Assembly (NCBI GenBank): GCA_045837725.1
Contig: JBEWZL010000101.1
Coordinates: forward strand, 462,163-526,162
Direction of reading: 5' to 3'
Length of the DNA: 64,000 nt
Origin: Vermamoeba vermiformis
Taxonomy: Eukaryota > Tubulinea > Echinamoebida
The translations under genes were made by a program, and so were the position numbers. This document shows positions 32,446-44,339 of the stretch, piece after piece; the stretch's first letter is position 1; the number at the start of each line of letters is the position of its first letter. The notes below the pieces were generated by a model that was not told where the DNA came from, did not search any database, and was given only the letters and a program-made list of their open reading frames with translations.

Positions 32446-34182
32446 CTACTTTTTATTCTTCGTGGCATAAGGAAACACTTTAGCGCTTACAGGAGAAAAG
32501 TACAAAGCTAATATAATTATTAAAACGACTGCCGCGGCACATCCGACCACAATTCCAATAATAGCGCCAGTCGTCAACGGATCTTGTACTACATTCGAGT
32601 TGCAATCACCTTGAGACTTTGTGACCAATAGCGTCAATTGACCAGGCGATTTAATCGGTTCTCCGTTGAAATCCAAACACGCATCATCTACTCCTTCAAA
32701 TAGGACCTCGGTTAAGTCAAAGGATCCGTTCGTACATTGCGTTAATAGCACAAGAATATTAAGCGTATCATTCTGCAGTAGCGCGTTGTATTGATTTTGA
32801 CTGAGAATGTACTGGAGTTTTCCCGCCAATTCGGCGCAATTAGTGACTTCAATCACCGCTTCATTCGTCACTACCAAAACTGAGGTATTTGTCAACGATA
32901 ACGTCGTCACTGTTGTGGAGCTATTGAACGAGATGACTTCAGTGCTAGGATTGTTAGCGATAGGTGGTGTGATTTGGATGTTGTCGCCAACTCTAACAAT
33001 GAGAGATTTCAACGAAATTCCGTTCCACTGCGTCATCACAAAGCTGGAATTGTCCAACTGATCCATGGACATTACGTATTGTGTAGGATCGATAATTGTG
33101 TCAAATTGCGGCAATGTCTGGTTAACTATGAGCGTGCCTCTGAAGAACCCATATAAATAATTGCCAGTCAGAGAGGCTTGAAGTGAAAATAGAGCGCCAT
33201 GCCAATAAGGATATCCATCGGATCTGAACTGAATATTTTTGACGATGTAACTATCGTAAAAATAGAAAACCACTGGAGCCAGATCAAACTCTTTGTTGTA
33301 GTAAATTGCGTATTGACCAGCACCAATTTCAAATGTGATATAATAAGAAGGAGGATACCAAAATATTTCCAAGCTGGTTGGATTGACTGTAACTCCCAAT
33401 GTTTCTTGAAAAGTGTACAGTAGATCCGGTGTTATTGCGTTTGCAGAAATTACATCGTTGTCCAAAGTCACAGTGACATCAGTAAGTTGTTCCGCCAGCA
33501 CATTTGCAGCCAAAAATTGTGTCGTATATTTCGGTAATAAAGCTTGGAGTGTAACCAGAGTCGCATTTGAATCGGAATAATAGCTGTATGGTGAGCCACC
33601 TGACACCGAAGGTTGGGCCGAAACAAAGAAGACTCTTTGGTTCCCAAAATAAACTGCTTTGAGATTTGTAACGACGTCGTTGTTAGTCGGATATTGAATG
33701 TCAGTAGCACCATTTTCTTCAAATATCATTAAAGTTAAAGCTGATAGGGCAGTATCAGAGAGGACTCGTATAGAATTGATATCGCATTCAATTTCTGTCC
33801 AATTGTAAGAAAGATTAAAAGTGTACAAGATCTGATCGAGTTCGTCAAAACGGTTAATTGTACCCGCAGCAAAAAAATGGTGATATGTATGTATTAATCC
33901 ATCTGCTAATGATATAGTAGCGCAAGAATATATTCGGCTTCCAGTAACGCTGATCTGAGATGTGACTAGCGGGTCAAAAGTTAAAGTACCTACAATTTTG
34001 TAAACGGTCAGTTAATGAAAAAATATGATAATTAACAGAATTATTGGGGGTAATTATTATTTTTTCTGTCCATAAATAACGGTACAGCAGAATTCTGATT
34101 ATTTTCGTTTGTACTTACCTTCGCTAGCATCGCTCAAATACAGCAAGGAGCACCAAAAAATTAACCATTTAAACCATGCCAT
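32446..34182 (-). CDS. Single-pass type I membrane protein with large extracellular part
   Basis: Exons 34182-34119 and 33989-32446 give 535 aa. A signal peptide (MAWFKWLIFWCSLLYLSDAS) is followed by about 470 residues rich in Asn, Thr, Tyr and Val, with many N-x-S/T sites, which look like a beta-rich ectodomain. Near residue 495 there is one membrane helix (GAIIGIVVGCAAAVVLIIIL) and a short basic tail ending ATKNKK, a possible ER/Golgi-type KxKxx-like signal. Six cysteines lie in the last 130 residues of the ectodomain. I recognise no family; it could be an adhesion or receptor protein. Confidence 0.75.
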
Positions 34183-34407
34183 GGATTGTAGTCGGTTGCA
34201 GTTGTGGTGCTATTCGTTTAGAAAAATTAATTTTTATTGTACTGGAATACTTGCCGTGAAAACGGACTTACCTTCATTGATATCAAATCCGATATTTAAT
34301 TATAGGTAGCTTATTTGCATACCCTTTCGTGTAAATATTTTATTCTATTCAAAAAATAACAAATTCTGGATCAGATCAACTCTCGAGTTCAAGGTTGAAT
34401 TTGAATC

Positions 34408-37328
34408 TTAGTTCAATTTGGCTTGTAAAGCAGCTTCTGAGTTGCCCTTGGCGAGTGCGGCCTTAACTTCAGAAGCAGTAGGCATTTTACCAACATTCAT
34501 CAATTCGGCGGCTTGAGCGCAGACAGGATCTCTGTTCATAGAGCAAACAGCGTACTGAAAAATAGTTACATTAGTACATATACATACAAATACTCAATAT
34601 ATATTGGTATTTTCGATTAAGCCACTCAAAACGGTTTGCTTTTCCGATCGGACGGATGTGACAAGGAAAATTCGTTACTTACGATTCTCTCGCCCTTAGC
34701 ATAGTAAGCAACAAAGTTAAGAGTATCAGGCTCGAAACCATTCTCAGGCTTGTCGATAATAACGTCGTCGTATTCGAGAGCATAACCCGCGTAACGGATG
34801 CTCTTGCCGAAGATGGTAGTCCAGAAGAAAGGAACGCTGCGAGCAGGAGTGGTCTTACCAACCATATTCCTATTTAAATATATCATTAACATTGCAATCT
34901 TCAAAGAACCAAAGTTTGTTTAACGAATCCGATCAGATTTCGAAGCAAGATCTTGCTGTAAGATTACTTACAAACCAGCGACCATGCCGTGGTACTGAGC
35001 CATGCCCCAGTGTTCAATGCGAACTTCTTTGCCGTCGAGACCGAAGAAAGGGAATGTGGCCATATCACCAGCAGCCCAGATGCCGTCACCAGCCTTCATG
35101 TTCTAGTTGCAAATATAACCATTAGGTCATATATTAATACATGAGACTATTAGCATAATCATCGAATGCTAGCAAAAGTTTAAAGTTTAGCGTAGCGGAT
35201 CTGATCTTCGAATTTTCGAGTACTTACGACGTCGCACATAACAGATTTGTCACGAGGGTTGAACTTGACACCGCTCTTAATGTAACCAGTGCTGGGGATG
35301 ATACCAGCGCCGAGCACAACAACGTCAGCGGGGATCTGGTCACCATTGTTCAAGATGACTTCGCAGACAAGGTTGTTCTTAACGATGAATTCCTTAGCAA
35401 CGGCCTCCATCTTGAATTGAATACCGTTCTTCTCGTGGAACTGATAGTATAATATGATTAGTATGCATGAACTACTAAGTCTTGCTAAACGTCAAAAAGA
35501 TCCGGTTGCACTTCGATGGATCCAGCTTGAGGCACCATATAAGCTTGCTATTAATTATTATTATATACCTTGCGCAAAGCAGCACCAACTTGGACACCCA
35601 AGACACGTTCGAAGGGAGTCTTTTCCATACCGAGCACAGTGACGCTCTTGCATTGCTTGACGATGCACGAAGCAGTTTCCATGCCAATGAAGCTGCTGCC
35701 AACGATAACGACGTGCTTGCCGTTAGTAGCGTCGAGCACCTTGTTGGCGTCTTCAGCATCACGGAGCACGAAAATGTTCAAGGCGTCGCTGCCGGGGACA
35801 GGGAGAGTACGAGCACTATAGGAATATATTAACAAAAAGAATTGAATTCGTGCAAAGCTACGGTAGATATAATGCTCCTATATAAATGTCATATATGAAT
35901 GTACTTACAATCCACCAGTAGCCAACAAAGCCATATCGAAGTCAATGACTTGACCGTCCTTCAATTTAGCGTTCTTGCTCTCACCGTTGAACTCAACAAC
36001 TTCATTGCCGAGCAAGACTTCAATATCGTAGTTCTTGAAGAAATCAGCTTGGCGCAAGTAGATCTTGTCGGGCTTGATTGACATAGCCTTGCTCAACTTT
36101 GGGCGGTCATAAGGCAACCAGCTTTCTTTGCATGACATGACGATGCGACCTGACCACAAACCGTTAAAAAATTGATCGGAGATGATTCCGCGGAACGGTA
36201 AATCGTATTGCACCCGATCAAGACCGACAGTCTTTCAATAAATATACGTTATATGAATCGATCGAACGATATGATATGGTTAGCTAGAGTTGTAAAGTCG
36301 TACCAGTGAATCCGTTTTGTCTGAGAGTTTCAGCGCAAGTAGTACCAGCGGGACCACCTCCGACAATCAACACAGTGCGTTTGTCACTAGCATCGCGCTT
36401 GACCATCTTCTTGGTGCGCTTAGAGGTCTTGACTTCGTTGGCATCACCAGACACAATAATGTCTTCGCCGACAACTTTAACCTTTAGGAATTAACATTAA
36501 TTATACGTCATGTACGAAATAAAATATTTTTTTGGCTAAATTATTGGCGAATGCCGTTAATATTTCGGGATCTGAAAGTTTGTGGATCTCAATAATAAGT
36601 TACTTACATCGAAGCAAGGCAAGCTATCCATACCAGGAAAGTCTTCAATATCACCAGTCTTGCCGTCAAAAGCAGCTCCGTGCCATGGGCAACGAATTCT
36701 GCCGTCGCAGTAGGCCTAAAAAAAATCAAAATTAATTATTTAATTTAATTATTAATGAGAATAAGAATGTAGCAAAGGTTGGGTTCATTCTTGTAACTAC
36801 AACAATTAAGCGAATTTTCGTGAACGGATAGGCAAAAAAAATCGTTAAAATATCTCGATTTCCCAATGTACAGTGGTCATATAATAACAATAACTTGTGC
36901 ATTATAATAATTCAATACTAAACACTTACACCGGATTTCAAAGGAGCAGAATAGTGAGTGCACTTTGATCCAACGGCGCTCAATTGACCAGCCTTGTCTT
37001 TAACGAGCAAAATCTTGCCCTCGCCGAGTGAGCATTCTTTTACTCTATTAAATTGATTTTTAATTAGTAAAAAGATTGTTACGAACGGATTCGGATCCAA
37101 ATCCGTTACTAGCTTGATTGATAATTTCATAATAATATTAAAATATTACACTTACTCTCCGTTTTTAATTTCCGAGACCTTCGCCACTACTCCTTCAACA
37201 ATATTAGCATTGTTGTTATTGTTACCACGAGATGCAGTTGTGGTAGTGGTCGTGGTGTTAGTAACCTGTTGGTTCTTGCCCAACAAGGCTCTCAAAATAT
37301 TAACGAATAGAGATAATACAACACCCAT
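34408..37328 (-). CDS. AIFM3: AIFM3-like Rieske/flavin NAD(P)H oxidoreductase
   Basis: Exons 37328-37156, 37044-36930, 36715-36608, 36481-36304, 36149-35909, 35815-35569, 35440-35228, 35102-34972, 34869-34683 and 34554-34408 give 579 aa. The N-terminus is hydrophobic (MGVVLSLFVNILRALLG), a membrane anchor or targeting signal. A Rieske 2Fe-2S domain follows with CTHYSAPL and CPWHGAAF (C-x-H and C-x-x-H). Then come the FAD motif VLIVGGGPAGTTCAETL, the family motif LPYDRPKLSK, the NAD motif VVIVGSSFIGMETAS and the second FAD motif GIWAAGDMA. This is the AIF-like (AIFL) architecture. It lies head to head with the persulfide dioxygenase gene, with 278 nt between start codons. Confidence 0.9.
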
Positions 37329-37606
37329 GACGTCTCGTGTGCTCTTGAGGTCAGAAAACAAAACAAAATCAACGAGCAAAATTTTATTCTTTCACCTGAA
37401 CCAAAGTACCGTTCTTCCGCGCCGGCGAAGTAACTTTAATACGACTGGTTCTAGAGTTTTTAGAATTGGAACCAAATTCGAACTTACAGGGTTTCAAGCC
37501 TGAAAACATTGTTCGTTCGTGAAATCCAAAAAAACTTTATTTGATTACAACATTGCACAAAAACTCAGCATTGCAATTGAAGCGGATCTATTCAAATTCA
37601 TATATC

Positions 37607-39025
37607 ATGCTTCGTACCGTTGTAAATAGCGTTGTAAGAGTTAAATCAAAGCCGGATCAGGTAACTTCATTAACACAGCTCATAAATTTTATATGACGGT
37701 GCGAAAAATAGCCCTATAATTATTATAATTACTATTAAATCCTTTTTTGTGCATTTTAAGTAATTGGCTGAATTTTTCAGATGGCGACTCTTCAGAAAAG
37801 AGGCTTCTCAACCAAACACTCGGAAAAAGCACCGATAGTTACAAAGTTTTTTCATCAACAAACAAACTCTTTCAGTTATGTCGTCACAGATCCGGACACA
37901 AAAGATTGCGTGGTAATTGATCCCGTTCTTGACTATGACCAGGCCAGTGGATCAATATCAACTTCATTTGCTAAGAAAATAGTAGAATATATTAAAGAAC
38001 ATAAATTGGACACCAAATGGATTTTTGAAACACATGTGCACGCGGATCATTTAACGAGTAAGACACATCCAAAAAACCGAAATTGTTCGTATGGCAATTA
38101 AACTATTGCTAATTATATAGGCGCTCAATACGTCAAAGAGAAGCTCGGAGGTGCTATTGCCATTGGTGAAGGCGTCACTAGTGTTCAAAAGTATTTCAAA
38201 AAAGTTTTCAACTTCAAAGAATTCAAAACTGACGGCTCTCAATTCGATTACCTAATCAAAAATAACGATAAATTTTCATTTGGTATGTATTCGAATACAT
38301 CGCTGACTAACAATCGTTCTTTCCATGGGATCTGAGGCCTTCCTAATACTTTTGTGTTACAGGCAAGATGAAGGTTCGTGCATTGCAAACACCTGGTCAT
38401 ACGCCTAGCTGCATCACATATCACATTGGAGATGCTTTATTTGTCGGGGATACTCTCTTCATGGTATGTACTAAGATTATACTTATAATGACTTAAGTTC
38501 TACAATTTGTATGTTCTTTCTTAACTTTTGTTCAGCCCGATTTTGGTACCGCTCGATGTGACTTCCCTGGTGGTGACGCCAAAACTTTGTACAAATCAGT
38601 GACTGAGAAGATCTATTCATTCCCAGCAACCACTCGAATGTTTATGTGTATGTAGATTTGGAGCACAGCAAGTGTCTATTAAGTTAACATGTTGACTATA
38701 GGTCATGATTATGCTCCTGGAGGCCGAGAAATTGCATGGGAAACGACAGGTAACGTTATAACAGATCCGATCTGAAATCGAACTTACTTATAATTGCCTT
38801 CATTGAGCAGTGGGGGATCAAAAAAGGCATAATAAGCACATTAAAGACAGCACTCCGGAGGAAGAGTTCGTTCGAATGAGGACTGAGCGAGACAAGCAAT
38901 TATCAGCGCCGAACTTGTTGTACCCTGCTATTCAATTCAATATGAACGGAGGCAAATTATTTCATAAGGAAGATAACGGAGTGCATTACTTTAAATTGCC
39001 GCTAAATACTTTCAAAAAAGATTAA
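37607..39025 (+). CDS. ETHE1/Blh-like persulfide dioxygenase (metallo-beta-lactamase fold)
   Basis: Exons 37607-37660, 37781-38057, 38121-38282, 38363-38463, 38536-38647, 38702-38749 and 38811-39025 give 322 aa. The first 30 residues (MLRTVVNSVVRVKSK) look like a mitochondrial presequence. The metal site is complete for this family: THVHADHL (H-x-H-x-D-H), then TPGHTPSCITY, VGDTLF and CHDYAPGG. Iron-dependent relatives oxidise glutathione persulfide in mitochondrial sulfide breakdown. The length and the C-terminal extension are closer to the bacterial Blh group than to animal ETHE1. The shared spacer with the AIFM3-like gene suggests joint control. Confidence 0.85.
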
Positions 39026-39248
39026 ACGGCGTCTCAAATAAAGTCGCGATCAGCTTTGTCGTCGTGGCGCTTCGCTTTGTAGTCTTGTTATGAGAAATCT
39101 CTTATAAATACCTTAGTATAAGTTAGTTTCTACAAATTCGTTTCAATCGAAGATAGTACATCTTCACAATAAGACTTGCCATTTACCCGATCTCGCATTA
39201 TTTTTTCCATTGCAAGCAGACCAACATACATTATACCTTTTAGTTTGT

Positions 39249-40057
39249 ATGGAACCAGCAGATAGACCAGTAAAATATGTTGGAGAGAATGACTACAGGC
39301 TAAGGCATTGGCTCGGGTTTTTGTGGCAAATTAGCGAATTTGTCTCGTTGGCTATTTTATCGTTAGTCGGAATAGTAAGTCATAAATTAAAATACGATAT
39401 AATATGTCTATAAATATTATATTAAATTAAATTAATTGATTCAAATTGACGAATTTTCCAGCATCGTACTTTGCTCGTTATGTGGAAGGTGGAAGCCTTT
39501 GGCATCATTTGCATGGTAGCAGGATCATTTTTACATTTTAATATCACGTTATGTTATTTATTAACATACTGGTACGAATCGAGGTAAGATCCGATCGCGC
39601 GCCAAAAAAAGATCTCGCTTATTAACGAACTTGTAGGCAAATGATTTATAAGAACTACGAAAACGTACCATTTAGAAACCGAAAAGGCGGTTTTTACTTT
39701 CTTCTCTGCATTGGTGCCGCATTTTACATGACGATCGGCCTCGTTATCATCCACATCGTTGGTATCTTCAAAGCGATGTTCAATCCAGCAGAAGACGGTG
39801 CAATGCATTTGATACTACTTGCGGGAGATATTAATCTCGTCAGGCACTTCGTTTCAAAGGCATTGTTGGTTGGCGAGAGGCGAGATGGCAAGTACTCGAT
39901 ATTTGCTGTTACTCCTTTGCTATTAAATTTTCAAATATTCGCACAACGACGCGGGCAAGTATTGCAAGTTCAAGAACAACCAAGACCAGGGTTGAATGTG
40001 GTATCTGTTCTACCTGATGCGAGGTCTGGGCTAACACAGAACACTCCTCTTATGTAA
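39249..40057 (+). CDS. Multi-pass membrane protein, unrecognised
   Basis: Exons 39249-39374, 39462-39583 and 39637-40057 give 222 aa. Hydrophobic segments at about 22-42, 47-75 (probably two) and 104-128 suggest four membrane helices with both ends in the cytosol. The C-terminal 65 residues are hydrophilic, with Gln and Arg. A conserved-looking loop reads YENVPFRNRKGG. I see no motif that fixes a family. Start is the first in-frame ATG; a longer open frame upstream lacks one. Confidence 0.65.
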
Positions 40058-40399
40058 AATTATATATGTGTTATTATGTACAGCATGAAGGCACGAGAGG
40101 CATATGTAAATAAAGCAGTCTGTCAAGCAAGATCTGATCTCATAAGATTCCGTTAGGCGTGCCAACCTGAAGGCTGTTGAGGAGAGAGCTTACATGCGCC
40201 CATTATTTGATAATAAATACAGTATAAAATTAGTGCATTGTGGCTTGCTAACGCGTGCTTCGGATAATTTTGGAATAAATAACGGCCAAAGCGATTTTTT
40301 GCTTTCGTGAGCCTTGAATCAATAGAAGAAGAGAGTGCACCATATAAATACCTTCTTTCTTCACTTATTTATTTAAACTATATTTATTATTGCTCGCGA
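40058..40399. other. Spacer before the Na+/H+ exchanger gene
   Basis: Tandem genes on the same strand. The left half holds AATAAA-like words near 40110 that may serve the preceding gene. No gene is seen. Confidence 0.5.
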
Positions 40400-43326
40400 A
40401 TGAGGCTGAAAGCTCTAGCTCTATTATTACTGTCGTTATTGGCGACATCTGCCTTCGCTGCTGAAGGCACAAGTACAGAAAGCAAAGCAGAGGAAGAAGA
40501 AGCCGTTATGGGCTTTGGTATGCTGCTATTAATTGGTCTCTTGGTAGCTACCTTCCTCTTCGGTTATGTATTGCATCAAGTCCACTTTGTCTACCTTCAC
40601 GAGTCTGGAGTTGGCTTGATTTTAGGTACGCATTATTAAATGTGGTTTATTTGGTTTAGCAGTTAATTATCTTCCGGGCTATCACTAGATCCGGATAATT
40701 TTTGTTATTTTAAAAACTAAAATCCGTTATTGATACTTCCTTCATATCAAAATTTATTCTTATTATAGCTCGTACAATATGATATTTATTTGTATTTTTT
40801 AGGCATTATTGTTGGAGCTTTGATCCGTTTTGTCTCAGATGTAGATCAACTGCGCTCTATTGTATCATTTAACCAAGAATTTTTCTTCTTGGTGTTGCTG
40901 CCGCCTATTATTTTCGAATCTGGCTATAATATGAAGCGAGTAAGTTCCATAACAAACCAGAAATATCGAAATTCAAACACGATCAATCAATGGCCCTCGA
41001 TCTGTCACTACGGATGCGTGCATTTAGCGACAAAATATCTTATTTATTTATTTTTAATATATTAGGGCCACTTTTTCTACAATATCGATTCGATCTTGGC
41101 AACGGCTCTTGCAGGCACTTTCATATCCATGGTCGTTGTCGGCTTTTTGACTTACGGAGTCATTGCTGCTGGTAAGTTAGCTTTAAAATAATTATAAGCA
41201 TGCCTATAATAGGCTTATTATGCTGATTAAGGACAGCTGAAACTGAAGCGCGCAAATTTTTAATGCTAAATTCAGAACTTGATAATAATAATATTTTTTT
41301 GATTATATTTAGCACTAAATTTAATAATACACGAATATGATAATATTTAAGCTCAAATGTATATTTATGCAATTAAAATTCCAGCCACAAAATAACGTTA
41401 CTGGCCAAATATTTCTAACCATTAAAATTATGACTTAATTAGGCATGACCCGATTTGGTATGACCATTCTTGACTGCTTCATTTATGGTGCTCTTATTTC
41501 TGCCACGGATCCTGTAACCGTCTTGGCCGTCTTCAAGGCCCTCGGTGTCGACAGCAATGTGTACGCTAACGTCTTCGGTGAGTCAGTACTCAACGACGCC
41601 GTCGCCATCGTGTTGTACAGGTACGTTCAGCTCATTAGAATTAATTATTAAGCTCAAAAACCCGAGCCAAAGTCACGTGTACACGTGCACGTTGCAAAGT
41701 CTGATTTGGTTAAGCCAGTATTAATTCTTCTTTTAGAACTGTCGTTGGTTTCTTGGACTCTGAATTGAACGCTGCCACGTTCTTTTTGGCTATTTTGAAG
41801 TTCATTTACATTTTCATTGGCTCGATCATTGTCGCGGTCATCATCGGCTTGTTGAACGCTATTGTAAGTCACGTGATTTATTCTTTTGCATGAATATAGA
41901 CTCACAGTGTCGGCCTCTAGTTGTTCAAGTACACCTCGTTGTATAAGATGCCTGTGATGGAGACCGTCATTTTGGGTTTGTACGCGTACTTCAGCTACTT
42001 GATCGCCGAAGGTTTGTCCTTGTCTGGTATCGTGGCCATTTTGTTCTGCGGTATTACTATGGCCCACTACAGCTACAACAACTTGTCCAAGTAAGTCCCA
42101 CGAAGTGCTTAATCTAACATAATTTTTGGCCGTTCAAGATCACGATCCGGATCGGCATCTCAATTTTTTTTTTTCGCTTTGTGAACATAATATTAATGCA
42201 TTATATTATAGGATTTCTCAACGCTCGACCAAGAGATTCTTCGAAATTATTGCTATGATGGCTGAGACTTTCGTCTTCATTTACATCGGTTTGGCCATTT
42301 TCGTCTTCGATCAGGTACGTACCAATCATAAAGTATTGATAAGCTACACGTGGCTAATATTCCTAATTTAGAAATTCGACGTTGCCTTGATCTTGTGGCA
42401 ACTTCCTATTTTGTTGATTGCCCGTGCGTTGAACGTGTTCCCGATGGTCGCTCTCGTCAACGCCAACCGCAAGCCCATTCACAAGATGCCGATGACGCAA
42501 CAAGTCATGATGTGGTTCTCTGGCTTGCGTGGTGCTTTGGCCTTCTCGTTGACCTTGCACATCCCTTCTGGTGCTGCCACCTTGATTAAGACTACCACGC
42601 TCGTCATTGTCTTCTTCACTGTGCTCGTGTTGGGTGGTTCTACGGTGCCTATGTTGAAGGCGTTGAAGATTAAGGTACGTCTCCAGATCCATTTTTTTTG
42701 ACCCGTGTCGGATCACAGATCCGCGAAGATTTTTTATTATCTTATGTGATAGTATAGCCTTACTAATATTATAATACTATTAGATCGGAGACGGTGGCCA
42801 CGGCCCATCTGATCCCGAGTCTTTGACTAACCAAGAACGCCTTGAAGCTGAGGCCGAAGAGGAGTTTGTGCAGAAGAACAGATTCATGGAATTTGACCGC
42901 AATTATCTCAAGCCATTCTTCACGCGTTATTTGCGCAAGAAGAACATGCCCGGCAACGCTCTTGAGGGTCACCACGAAGAGACCCCGATGGAACTCCAAG
43001 TCGATACTGAATTGGAGGCTATGAAGCATGATAAGAAGCCCATGAGAGAAGGTGAAGTCATTGAAGGTAAGTGCCATATATAGTTAATACTAATAGAGTT
43101 GAAATTGCGGTATTGCACGAGCGAGCCAGATCCGATAAAAAAAAACTATTTTTGACCGAATTAATTTGTTCAATTTAAGCTTGTTTAGCTTATAATTAAT
43201 ACTATTCGATAAAATGTATATTAATAACTATTTTTAGATCATCCTTCTGCAGAACACAAAAAGCCGGTCTCGGTCGAACGACAAGGATTGATTGAATCTG
43301 ATGACGAACAATCAAACCTTGCTTAA
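40400..43326 (+). CDS. Na+/H+ exchanger of the eukaryotic NHE (SLC9) family
   Basis: Exons 40400-40625, 40803-40939, 41066-41171, 41443-41620, 41737-41863, 41921-42090, 42212-42314, 42372-42674, 42784-43066 and 43238-43326 give 573 aa. A cleavable signal peptide ([20 protein letters not shown]) precedes the transporter domain. Family motifs are present: [11 protein letters not shown] (inhibitor-binding helix), [27 protein letters not shown] with the ion-binding Asn-Asp, and [12 protein letters not shown] 130-residue charged cytosolic tail follows. The signal peptide and short tail fit the organellar NHE6/7/9 group, so the role is probably pH control of endosomes or similar vesicles. Confidence 0.9.
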
Positions 43327-43425
43327 AGTAACGAACTATTGCTTCGTAATATTATTAGGGCGGTTTATATCGCCTTTTAAAATACATTTATTTAATTTTA
43401 TTGTTTTGAAAATAAATTTTGAAAA

Positions 43426-44047
43426 TTAACTTGATTCTTGCTTCTCTTTGTTCTCGGCGACATCATCGAGCTTATTAACTAGTTCTACTAATACATCACC
43501 ATGGCAAGGCGCTGGTTTGCACTATCAACGAATTTAGATCGGGATCTGAAATTGAAAGATCAAGGAACTTACCCAACAGCCAAGCACTTTGCCTTTTAAT
43601 TCCGGTAAATCTTTTAATAATTTTTCGTTTTTCATTAAATATTCTCGGTACTTCTCAACGGCGTTTTCATTCGTTTTGAGATCTTTGACTTTGAACGGAT
43701 TTGCCCATTTGCTCGCTTTTAATCGCCAGCCACCCATGTTCATAGCTCGGCCGATATATACATCGCAGTCTTGAACAATTTGGCCATTTTTCCGCTTTAA
43801 TTTCACTACAGTGGTTTTTGCCACCCCTTCAGTCTTTGTTCTACACGAAAATATTGAATAAATAATTTCAAAAATTTAGAATCTAAAAAATATTTAAAAT
43901 AAGCAATAATCCGTTTTGGCTCGTCTGATCTCTTAGATCTTACTTTTTAAGCGGAGGTTCTTCCTGAGTTAAATGTGATGCATCCGCTTTTCTCTTTTTC
44001 TCGTTCTTTTCAAATTTTAGTTTCGTTTGTGTTGTTTTGTTCGACAT
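43426..44047 (-). CDS. DUF4326 protein
   Basis: Exons 44047-43944, 43840-43573 and 43521-43426 give 155 aa. A Lys-rich N-terminal tail, likely nuclear or nucleic-acid contacting, is followed by the DUF4326 pattern: CDVYIGRAMNMGGWRLKASK, WANPFKVKD, then Y-R-E-Y-L, LPELKGKVLGCWCKPAPCHG and D-V-L. The Cys and His residues of CWCKPAPCHGD are the most conserved in the family, which is found scattered in bacteria, phages, large DNA viruses and eukaryotes. Its function is unknown. The catalytic-looking Cys/His cluster is split by an intron after GCW. Confidence 0.85.
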
Positions 44048-44339
44048 GGCTATTCAAATGAAACTTTTGTGCCGTAAATCAGCCAAAACTGGAAAATTCG
44101 ACAACAATTCCTGACTTATTGGGTTTGGCCCTGAAGACATAACATGAAATGTGTTCGATTAAGGTTTAAGCTTCATTTTTAAACATGAAGTCGCTGTCGA
44201 GAACAATTAAGGCACGAGAACTCAGCTCCCATCTTCGGCATTAACATTTGCCACGGAAAGGCATAAAAAAACAAAAATCATGCGCGTTGACTTGATTTAT
44301 TCCGGTACAGAAGGTTGGACTTGCCGTAGTCGATCCCAT

